Assembly: GCA_036365515.1 (NCBI GenBank)
Contig: CM070874.1
Coordinates: 168,588,797-168,652,796, forward strand
Length of the DNA: 64,000 nucleotides
DNA from: Torymus aiolomorphi
Taxonomy: Eukaryota; Arthropoda; Insecta; Hymenoptera; Torymidae
Reading direction: 5' to 3'
The notes under the pieces were generated by a model. It made no database searches. It had not been told where the DNA came from and saw nothing but the letters and a program-made list of their open reading frames with translations. Position 1 is the first letter of the stretch. Every line of letters starts with the position of its first letter. A program made the translations under genes and the position numbers. Shown here piece after piece: positions 35,090 through 44,806 of this stretch.

Positions 35090-36313
35090 CTACTTGGTTC
35101 CACAACGCCATCTAGCGGTCGATTCCTCCAGCGCGAGCATATGCACGAATGATAAAAGCGGCAAAGCCGTTAAAAATTAGAAAATCCGCAAACGCGAACT
35201 ACTTCTTTTTCTAATTTCGCAGCGTACAAATATTTTAGTCAGGTCCGTCCCCCGTGTAATCAGCTGTTTGGATTATGTTTAATGGTAAAATGCATTTTTT
35301 ATAGTATTTGGTGGATATAAAAACTACCTACGTGGAGAATAGGTAATATTGATTATACGCGACGTGCGAGCTTTTTAAACTTAAAAATATCAATTCCGTC
35401 CCTGTCAGTTCCGTCCCATAAAAGATTAAAATTCATTATTAAATATTGAAAACTTTTAATTGAACTGAAATCTTTGGTGTTCGGATTTTTTTTATTTCTT
35501 ATAATAAAACTGTTATCCCATACGGTTTCAAATCATAAATTATATATAAGGTTGAGTAAATTCATATAAATAATGAATGATTTACATAATTATGAAATCT
35601 TTAAAATTTCTATGTATCTGCTGTTATAAGATAAATTTTGAAAAATGGCTCCGACCACGAGAAACGCAAATATTCTAAAGAAAAAGCATCAAGTTAAACG
35701 AAGAAAATCAGTAAAAGTAAAATTTCAAAATGCTGAAAAAGCCGTTGATGTATGGACTCGTATTTCAGTGAATTTGTACTTTGTCCCATGAAAATCCATC
35801 ATGCGGTCTCACAAAAAATTACAACAAACTTTTTTTCTTGAAAATGCTGTAACTGAGGATAAAATGAGTTTAAAGACCTCCGCCTAGGCTCACTTTATTG
35901 AAGATAAGTTATATTTACAACATATTTTCATCATTTTATTATACTAGATTCTAAGCAGAGCGAACTACGCCTGTAGACACACTAACCTATCTTACCTACT
36001 GTATTAGCCAATGAAATTTTTTGATAACGCTCTAAAGTTGGCTCTGCAAGCTTCAATTCGATAATAATCACTATCTTCCTTTTACAATTATAATAATTTG
36101 TTATCATTTTTTTAGGTAATTTTGGCCAGAAAGGCCTATAGGTGTAAGACCGCATTAACAAATTATTAAATATTATATTTTATGAAATTAATTTTAAATG
36201 TAAACAGGAAATATTAATTGTAATATTATTTTAATATTGTAAATAAAAATGTAAATCAAAATACTGTATGAAAAATAATTTGCATAAATTACCATAAATT
36301 ATCACTTTGAATT
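35090..36313. other. Unassigned sequence with a short basic ORF
   Basis: Phrases with 'ccgtccc' recur ('gtccgtcccccg' 35247, 'ccgtccctgtcagttccgtccc' 35396). An ATG at 35645 opens 48 codons, MAPTTRNANILKKKHQVKRR and onward, basic, stopping after NLYFVP at about 35791. It looks like the start of a nuclear protein or element ORF but I do not recognise it, and no continuation was found. Confidence 0.3.
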
Positions 36314-37282
36314 CCCTAGTGAAAATAATTTTCGTGCCTAATCGTGCATAAGTGTGCTTAACTGTGCAAAACTGTGCCAAACTGTGCCCAAGTAGGTAGG
36401 TTTCGGACATTTTACACAGATTTATCATATATTGGCACAGTTTGGAACAATGTGGCACACTTTTGCACAGTTTGGCATAAATCATTTCCAGGTGTTGAAA
36501 ATAAATATAATTTGATTCTTGATACAGTTGTGCATAGTTTAGCACACTTTGGCACACTTTAGAACATTTTGACATAGTTTGACACAAAGAACTTTCAGTT
36601 ACTAAAAATAAAATTAGGTTTATTATTAGGCACAGTTTTGCACAGTTTTTGCACAGATTCACATAATTTGGCACAGTTAAGCAAACAAAATATTGTTCAC
36701 TTATTAAAACAATATAAGTAAAAATATAATAAATATAATAAAAATAATTAAAATAAATAATAAAAATAAATATAATAAAAATAATTTATTATTAACAATA
36801 ATTTTGAATATTTAAGTATAGTAAATCTCAATTAGAAATAAATGGACACACTTGACTATAGCTAAACTCAATTGATTTTCAAAAATTAATAATTCTTGAG
36901 TCTAATGACTATAAACGGTTGAATAACAGATTTGATATTGTTAATAATAAATGATGGTTGTTAATTTAAAAATTTAACAATAATTAGTGTTAAGGCGTGC
37001 TAACGTTTTGCCAAACTGTGCACAACTGTGCTCAACACTGTGCCAAATAATCAAGCTAAATTTATTTTTAATGGTTAAAAGTTTTTTGTGCTAAACTGTG
37101 CCAAAATGTGCTAAAATTTGCAAAAGTGTGCCAGTCTGTGCTAAACCTATGTAAAATGTCCGAAATCTACTTGCTTGAGCACACTTTTGCACAGTTTTGC
37201 ATAGTTTGACATACTTTGGCACATATTTGCACAGTTTCACACACTTTAGCACTCTACGGCACAAACATTTTTTCCACCAGGG
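36314..37282. mobile_element. Foldback element ii: CCCTAGTG/CCCTGGTG ends, TGTGCCAAACTG repeats
   Basis: Left end CCCTAGTGAAAATAATTTTC, inverse of right end CCCTGGTGGAAAAAATG. TT flanks both ends (36312-36313, 37283-37284). Both arms are filled with irregular copies of GTGCCAAACTGTGC-like words in opposite orientations, with AT-rich sequence between (36690-36990). The minus-strand ORF of Cys/Leu/Ser repeats is a by-product. 969 bp. No transposase. Confidence 0.82.
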
Positions 37283-37284
37283 TT

Positions 37285-38867
37285 ACTCTTAATATTATTA
37301 CGGAATTTGATATTATTAATTAATTTGGTTATAAAATATTATTTTTTAAGCTCTTGTTCGAAATTGTTTTACCGAATTTTTTTATCGTATTACATATATT
37401 AGAATTAATTTCGAGAATTTTTTACAATAATGATCAGTTCCATCCCCTACCAAGATCATAAAAGGTTACGTAAGCTATAGCCGGAATATTTTGTAGTGGA
37501 TTCGTTCTGGGTACTTATTTTAAATATTATAATGAGTAGATAGAACCTCAAAACACCTATAGAAAAGTTGGTTTAGAAAAAAAAAAAGTTAGACCTAATC
37601 TGGGGAAGTTATGGCAGAATCACTCATATGCTATTTCGTGACGCAAGGAAATATTTGATTTGTGGAATGAATCATATTAGCTGCGAATATGTTGGCGCCA
37701 TTCTTCAGCTTTGAGTGAGCGTGTAGATATTCCTTTGCCTGTTAATTTAACGTTCTTTACTAGACTGTCTGGGTGAAAAAACCCTTTAACTCGCCGATTG
37801 TTTCTTTAGGTATGATGTTTGCATTATATTTTAAATATTTTTTTCTAAACTTTCCGTTCGTGGAAGAGTATAAATTTTAATTAAATAATTATTATTTAAG
37901 TATTTAATTAGCATAATTATCCAAGATTATTAAAATCAGATTGCTATTACTTTGCCGTGCAAGTTGGCTTCATACTGCACGCTGAGTTTGTATAGAAATC
38001 AAATTGTATTGTCCCGAATTTGAATTTCAATTGGCGGAGCAAATTATATTGCTCGCAATTTTCAGTTCGAATTATGTTGTACTCTTCCACGAATTAGAAT
38101 AATGTGAGCATGAGGCGTCGAATCGGGTTTAAGAATCCAGCGATTTGAAGGTATTGTACAAGATTTAGAATTATTATGCAAAGCAATGATAATGTTTTCG
38201 AATGTAGCAGTTTACCTACTACTTAAATTATCAAATTTCATTAACAGATTTTAAATATAAATATAAAAAAAATAAATAGGGATTTTTGGATAATGCCTTT
38301 CTATTTGGAATTTATAAATTAATTCTGTTTAGAAAACGTCCTTTCCAATTACAATATTTTAAATGGTCAACATCAACAAAATATATTGCTTCTGGAGATC
38401 GTCTTTTATTCAAGGTGGAGCCAACAGTTAGCCTTTATACGCATAAGACTCGATTTTTCAACGTTTCGCGCTTAAAACCACTTATTTATCAATAATAGAG
38501 GTATTCGGTACAAATTTTGTTTGTAAAATACTTATTCTGCGTTAAAAAATACATCGTGAAAATAGTATCCATCCATCCATATTGAGTATTTGGGAAAGAT
38601 TTCACAGAAGATTAACTATTATTAATCAAATGCCAGCAGTTATTGCCACGTAGGGGGCTGAAAATTTGGCTGAAGTGGTTTTCAAATATGTCCTTTCGAA
38701 TGGCCAATTCGAAATAAAAATCCAGGCAGTGGGGGGCAATTTTGACCTTATCCCGCTATAGCCTTTCGTGTATTTCAAAACAGTGACAATTTCTACCATC
38801 GGGACCAAAATATTTATGTTCAGCGGTAAAAAATATGTTGGAAATGATGAATCGCATAGAAAAATAA
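37285..38867. other. Unassigned sequence
   Basis: No recognisable gene. The stretch 37600-37640 ('ctggggaagttatggcagaat') matches 26165-26200 in reverse, so at least one more dispersed repeat runs through here. An open run of about 60 codons ending in stop near 38493 (TRFFNVSRLKPLIYQ) has no recognised family. Confidence 0.4.
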
Positions 38868-39053
38868 GATTTTTTTGCATAGTATACGTAAAGTAAACGA
38901 TTCGCATCGTTTTCAGTGCGTAAAGTTGAATTTCACACATAGTGTGCGTAAAGCTTCGCTTCACTTCGCTTTACGCATACTATGCGTACAATTCAACTTT
39001 ACACACTCAAACGATGCGACGACGTGCTTTACTCATACTATTAAAAAAAATAT
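38868..39053. repeat. Hairpin MITE, GCGTAAAG-type arms
   Basis: ATAGTATACGTAAAGTAAAC at left mirrors GTGCTTTACTCATACTAT at right, AGTTGAATTTCACACATAGT mirrors ACTATGCGTACAATTCAACT, and the centre is a GCTTCGCTTCACTTCGC loop near 38958. About 186 bp. No ORF. Confidence 0.7.
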
Positions 39054-39329
39054 TGTTCGCCACGCGGGCGAAATCTTTACGACCTCGTGATCATCCAACA
39101 CGCGGTGCGTGAAGTTCAACTTTATGCCCTAGTGACGAAAACTACTATTCCGAGATTCTGAGACAAGTTTTATGCATTTTTTTGAAAAGTTTATATGTTG
39201 GAGCCATTATTTTGAGATTATCTCATTAGAATTTGGATTTTAAATTATTTTTCTTATATCCTAGAAATGCTCTAGATTACTTTAAAGCAAAACCCATCAT
39301 GTTATCTTGAATCGTTTTTGAGATATTTA

Positions 39330-40260
39330 ATTTTGGAACAAAAGAAAGCCCCACTGACAAGGAAGGCACGCCAAGTGTAAGTCGCTGATTTGGACGATAT
39401 TGCAATATGTTGTAGTACATTAAAAAATAAGAGACACGTATTTTTTTTACGTGCTGATAGACACTTTAAGGGGGTGAAATCTACCCCTAAAGTTCACCCT
39501 CAAAAACAGTTTTTTTCAAATATTCCAAAAACGAATAAAGCTAGCTTAATGAAACCGACGCCAAAAGTTGTAGAATAAAAAAGCCTTCAAAATAGCATTA
39601 CTTTCAATTTTAAGGGTAGCAACCCCTATTTCTTTTTTCAAGAAAACTAAGTTTTTTTCATCAATTTTCAGCTATAAAAATTACAATAAATTATATATCG
39701 CCTCAAAACAGATTCCATTTAAAAGAAAATTAAAAAATAAAGTTGACCTATCTCGTGGTTTTGGCCAAAATTATTTTTTAGGGGGTATCTACCCCTTATT
39801 TATATTTTGTTCATTATTTCAGAAATAAATAAAGATACCTTAATAAAACCAACGCTAAAAATTTTAAATAAGAAAGGCTTCAAAACAGCATTATTTTCAA
39901 TTTTAAGGGTAGCAACCCCTATTTTTTTTTCAAGAAAACTAAGCTTTTTTCATCAATTTTCAGCTATAAAAATTATAATAAATTATATATCGCCTTAAAA
40001 CTGATTCCATTTAAAAGAAAATTAAAAAAATAAAGTTTACCTGTCCCGTGGTTTTAACCAAAATTATTTTTTAGGGGGTAACTATCTTAATAAAACTAAC
40101 GCTAAAAATCTTAAAATTAGAAAGGCCACAAATCTGTATCACTTACAATTTTAAGGGTAGGAACCCCTATTTTTCTCTTTTTAAGGAAATTAAGAGACTT
40201 TATTGACTTCAATGGTGAAACTTATCGATTTTTATCGACTTCTACTAACTTTTTCTAGCA
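39330..40260 (+). repeat. R2 repeat, + copy: tandem units with GGGTAGCAACCCC hairpins
   Basis: Three diverged units carry AAGGGTAGCAACCCCTATTT at about 39612, 39904 and 40151 and AGGGGGTA.CTACCCCTT-type hairpins between them. They share phrases for 'attaaagatacc', 'aaaattata.ataaattatatatcgcc' and 'ctcgtggttttggccaaaat'. A second copy in inverse orientation lies at 53520-54470. The frames seen at 39390 and 39807 are parts of the repeat, not genes. Confidence 0.8.
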
Positions 40261-40450
40261 GGGAGGGTAAATGTGTTTATTATTTTTTTCTGAAAAAATT
40301 GCGTAAATAATCAAAATTTAGTGAGATTAATTTTTTTTCAAAAAAATAATAAAAATTAAAGTTACGTGTTGCAGAAAAATACAAAATGAAATGATAACTA
40401 ATGTAAATATGGTTTTTGTTTTAACAACACAAGTTTTATTATTACTATTA

Positions 40451-41925
40451 CTACAAAAAATTTAAAGTATTCTCAAAAAAGTAATTGTTTGTTGAATAGC
40501 TCGAGGCATTATGGATTGTAAGTTGTACAATAATGATATTCTTCAAAAAAGTGTTTACAGTCGTTCCTGTAGGTATCATTTTGAGATGTAGTGTTTTATC
40601 GTGTGGCGTAACTTCCTGTACAATCGTTGGACAATGACCACTCCACGAATCAATTATCAGCATGTTTCTAGGTCCAACTTGAGGAAAATATACCTCTTTT
40701 AACCACGCCTTAAAGAGTTCTACAAATTTTGATTTTATTTAAATGTGTCTTCCGAAATAATTCACGTTTTATTTTTAGAAATTAATAGAACGTGATTTTA
40801 CCTGAATTAAGTTTTCCAGATGTCGAGGATGTAACATATACGTTTGTAGGCACAAACAAATTTTGTGAGACAATTGGTCCAAATTCTCCGCTTCGTTCCT
40901 TTAATACTAAAAATAATGGTGATAGTAACTTTCCTGTGGCTGAAATTGTCGGCTGTACAGTATAGCTATGAGTTTTTGATGTGACCGACTGTACAAGGCA
41001 CTGTAATTTCTTTTCTCCTTCAAAAGCAAGAGATCGACCAGAATACATTTCCAACTGAAAACCAGACTGGTCTGAATTATATGTATTGTCAGCGCCTATT
41101 TGATTAATCAATTGTTTGACTTCTGTTACGAATTCTACTTCTTTTTTATGCAAATCATTTCTATTTTCTATACTTTTTTTTTGTGATAAATTTATTCATT
41201 TTTCGAGAAACAATTCTATGGGTGTTTTTAAATTTTGAAAGCCAATGTTTTGAAGCTGTAAATCTTACGTCCTCATTTCCGATTAATTTTCGTGCTTGTA
41301 GAGCCCATCTTCTTAAATCGTTGTCATGAATTATTAATCCAGCTTCAGTAGCAGCTTTAAAATTTTCTAGTGTGAAATCGCAAATTCTTGCAATTTTTTC
41401 TCGGTAAGTTCCACCTTGATTGATTTGGTGAGCCCAGCGATGTAACTGTGTTTCAGAACTGACTTTCCTGAATCTATTTTGAACTGTTTTAAGCGATAAA
41501 TTCTTTTTTGTTTTTCCACTTCTCCAATATTCTACAGCCCTTTTTTTGTATTCAAAACTCAATGGTTCTTCATGTCCTGTACATTGATCCGTAGGTAATT
41601 CAGGATAGTAAGGAAGTGTATGTAAATCAACATCTTCCACAATACGTGCCTCTGTTTCTTTATATTCTTCTTGAAAATCCAACGATTTTTCCATTATAAC
41701 ATCTATGCTATTAGACGATTCCATTAAATCTAACAGTATCATTTGGAAATGGTCTTTTATTTCTATTTCTTTAATATTATAAGGGCTATCTTCAATATCA
41801 AGTGTTTGGAAATAGGCAAGCAGCAAATTAATAACATTCAGAGAATTAATTTTCATTTTGAGTGCTAAAATAATCAAACATTTATAAGAATAATTGCATA
41901 CAGAAATAGTATCTTTACAACACAC
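40451..41925 (-). pseudogene. Pogo/CENP-B-like (Tigger-type) transposase, with an intron and one A-run frameshift
   Basis: Minus-strand protein in three parts. 41925-41161 has the HTH region (RRWALQARKLIGNEDVRFTA, HWLSKFKNTHRIVSRK). 41153-40802 has the DDE_1 catalytic start (TYNSDQSGFQLEMYSGRSLA). Then a consensus intron of 82 bp (GT at 40801-40800, AG at 40721-40720) leads in frame to LFKAWLKEVYFPQVGPRN and MLIIDSWSGHC (second acidic residue). The first two parts are one frame apart across an A9 run near 41172-41180. The frame degenerates after MIPTGTT and the third catalytic residue is not seen. It would bind DNA and cut it in the nucleus; as it stands it is likely inactive or mis-assembled. 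Terminal repeats not identified. Confidence 0.82.
40720..40801 (-). other. Putative 82 bp intron in the pogo-like gene
   Basis: The donor is AATTCAG|GTAAAATC and the acceptor TTTGTAG|AACTC. Joining the exons keeps the frame and yields the conserved transposase order between the two flanking segments, whereas reading through gives a stop within about seven codons. Confidence 0.75.
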
Positions 41926-42775
41926 ATATATAGAATGTTGAAAATAAAAACATTTTTTTAATTTGTATGCGTCACCCCTCTAAACGTTACATTACTATGT
42001 TGCGAGAACATAGCTATTTCTCAATGAGGAAGCTTTGTACGTTGTACGTTGTACGCTTTTACTGATGTACGCCATCATGCGAACAATGTCTTTTTACCGG
42101 GAAATATTTGTTTAAATATTAAAAAAATACCATATTTTCACAAGATAATAATGTTGCATTTAAAAAGGCGACACATACAAATAAAACAAATATTTATACT
42201 TTGGGCCATCCTGTTAAGAATCTATTAAGAATATCGTATCTGTATATTTCTTTACTAAAGCGCTTGATTAAAATGAAAAGAAGGTAATCTCGAGTTTTTT
42301 TTTAAATTTGTAAACAGTAATCGATAAGATGTATTGCACAATGCCTGTTAATTTAGATTTATTAAAATTAAGATTTAGTTATTCAAAATTATTATTTGTA
42401 TGTAAAATTTATTATTTGTAAAACATCTAATAGTAAAGGAACCGTATACAATTTTGGCTAAAAATTGAATCAGGAGTCTATAATTTTGTTAATAACAGAA
42501 AGTAAACAATACAGTATACACAATAAAGTATATTTTGATACATTTTTTAATTTTCGTAAAAATATTAAAAATACTTTATGCACTTATAAATGAGGATTTT
42601 TTAAATCTTTAAAATTAAAGAAAAATCAATTTAAACTATTTGTGCTCTATAACGTCAAATGTATCTCCAAAAAATGTAACAATGTACGAAATTGCATACT
42701 TTCTAATATGTTCATTAAAAATAACGCAAAATATAATTTTGAAAAGCTGTTATAATTTTATTAAAGCCTATAGAC
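41926..42775. other. Unassigned AT-rich sequence
   Basis: It contains 'gtacgttgtacgttgtacgc' short repeats near 42038 and an R1-like 'tcaatgaggaagctttg' near 42018. Otherwise featureless. Confidence 0.4.
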
Positions 42776-43842
42776 TGTAACGCGTGTCTAGCCGCGATTC
42801 TAATCTACCGCGCGAAGGTAGTGAGCGCGCGCGCGCAACTCCTGCGCAGCCGAATCGAGGCGCGCCGCGCGTAGCGAATCGGTCTCGCGACGCGTAAAAT
42901 GCCCGTCATCCGTCGCGAAGCTGCTAACTGGTTCCTGCGAGAAAAGGGAGCCATATTCGTGTCTGCCATCGCGCGTAAAACATCTCCTCCGTGTCTCTCC
43001 TGACTTTACTTGTCCGCGCCGTCCTATCGTACTTTGTGAGACCCCGCGAGTGTAGTGGAGGCGCCGCATATAGTGAACGTGCGAAAGAGAGACAGAGAGA
43101 GAGCGATCCCGAGCCGCGTGAGCCGCACGAGACTGTGAGCGACGAGCCGGCAGCCAACCCGCCTGCCGACACGATACAGCGAGCAAGAGAGAGAGAAAGA
43201 GAGCGCAACTGCTGTGCGAGCGACAGGGAGCGAGAGAGAGTCGAGTGCACCGGCTGCTCCTTCCTAACGTAAGTTTTCTACTCTCCTCTCGCGGGTTTAT
43301 TGTAAAGGCTCGCACGGAAATCGCCCCGTGCAAGCTTTCTGTGCCGTGTACGTGCGAGTGTGTGTCAGCTCGCCGTACTTAACACTGCGCTCGAGCATAG
43401 CAGCTTCGCCGCGCGCCGTGTAGTTCGCGCGTTTGAATGTTAACGGTCGCGCGCGAAATAACTCTGTTATAATCAGCACAGGCGTTGTGCTTGTAGAGAT
43501 TAGTAATAGTAAATATATTGTGATATCTAGTTACTCGTCGCGTTGTTCTTTACAACCTGTTCTTCTCCCGGATACCGCCGCCTCCGCGGGAAAACGACTC
43601 CGCCGGTCGTTTTCATATCTGAGCATAGCGGCCGCGCGCTTTACTCTTCGAGCGCGCGCTTTTCACTCAGCGATCCAATTAGTTGGAAAGCGAAGTTCGT
43701 GTGCGATCTTCGCGTTGTTTTCGGGATTCCAGGAGCAGATCCTCGGGCAAGTCATTTTAGTCTGACACTCGCGGCACCGTGTTCTAGGGCATCGCTGGCC
43801 TGTGGCTTGTTGGGATTTTCCCCCACTAGCCATCCCGTTACA
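42776..43842 (+). repeat. Gypsy left LTR, 1,067 bp
   Basis: TGTAACGCGTGTC to CCCGTTACA. It contains GA/CG-rich sequence and a strong splice donor (CTAAC|GTAAGT at 43269). It has a 160 bp segment (about 43670-43829) missing from the right LTR. Several ORFs on both strands inside it repeat exactly in the other LTR and are compositional. Confidence 0.95.
43269..43274 (+). promoter_or_regulatory. Splice donor in the gypsy LTR
   Basis: CCTAAC|GTAAGT is a near-perfect 5' splice site. It could give the short spliced RNA for ORF3 by joining to the acceptor at 50673. The same site is present in the right LTR at 52323. Confidence 0.55.
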
Positions 43843-43844
43843 AC

Positions 43845-43862
43845 TGGCGCCACAACGTTTTG
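43845..43862 (+). promoter_or_regulatory. Gypsy primer-binding site
   Basis: TGGCGCCACAACGTTTTG lies two bases after the left LTR. TGGCGCC plus CAACG is like tRNA-Lys-primed gypsy sites, though one base is extra. Confidence 0.6.
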
Positions 43863-44806
43863 GGGGTGGAGAAGGACCTGCGACGCGTACGTGATTCGCG
43901 GCGAAGCTTGGCGCGAAGAAGCTCAGCAGCGTAGCTGAGCGTAAGCCGCAAACAAAGGCTCTTCGTGCCGCAGCTCGTAGGCGCGTGTGTGCGTGTGCGT
44001 GACACAGCCGTGCTGTTGCGAGAGTGCGGTCGAGAGGTTAGGCGTGCGATAGCCAATAACCCTCGACCTAGTGTGCCGACGAGGAGAGATATTGATCGCG
44101 GGATTTTTGGAGCGTTGAGGAATTATTGTTAACAATTAAAGTTTTTTAATAACAATTAATTTTTTAACGACAAAATTTTTTTTTTAGCGATAATTAATTT
44201 TTTAATTAATTTTTTTTTCTCGTCTCGAAAATTTTTTTTTTCTTCTCGTCCTCTCGTATTTCCGATACGAATTATTTTTTTTTGGACGAAAAATAAATTT
44301 TTTTTTTTCTTTTATCGTGCAGTTAGAAGAAGATCGAGAGAAAGTCGGCAAGCACTCTCGGAACAAAAAGTTGACTGTGCGCCCGAGTAAAAACTCGAGC
44401 GCAAAAATCCCCTCGAACTTAAAAATTGTTTTTATTTTTTTTAGGTGAAAATTGTATTTATTTTTTGTGATTTTGGTCATATTCTGCGTTTTGACACATA
44501 TATATATATATTTTTTTTTTCACATATATTTATTTTAAAATTACAAGTGCGAGTAGTGGAGCGTAATTAATTACAAATCGTAATTACTTACAGAAATAGC
44601 TTTTATTTTTTTTAGAGCCGCATACGGGAAATCCTCGTGCATTATCGAGGTTAAGAGCAACCGCCGTAGCTCTTAGAAAGTAACCCGGGGTCGCATTGAA
44701 AAAGCTAGCTCACGGGTTGAAAAGGCAAACTCTCTCTGCCATCAATCCGGATACTACTCGTGCTAGTAAAATAAGTTCGTGGGGAAGCGCACAGCCAATT
44801 GACACC
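43863..44806 (+). other. Gypsy leader
   Basis: About 940 bases: first GC-rich (43863-44110), then T/A homopolymer-rich (44130-44620), then a short mixed stretch with CGCATTGAAAAAGC. No upstream ORF is convincing. The gag frame is open back to at least 44696 but without ATG. Confidence 0.6.

Noticed and set aside
36231..36674. 147-residue minus-strand ORF
   Set aside because: Produced by the TGTGCCAAACTG words of foldback ii; repeated Cys/Leu/Ser without a domain.
38286..38495. 69-codon ORF
   Set aside because: No ATG context, no family, isolated in AT-rich sequence. Mentioned only under the unassigned stretch.
41994..42060. Possible further R1 copy
   Set aside because: Only 'gaggaagcttt' and nearby bases agree; too short to call.
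42800..43333. 177-residue minus-strand ORF in the LTR (repeated at 51854-52387)
   Set aside because: It lies inside both LTRs, antisense to transcription, with no domain; a composition effect.
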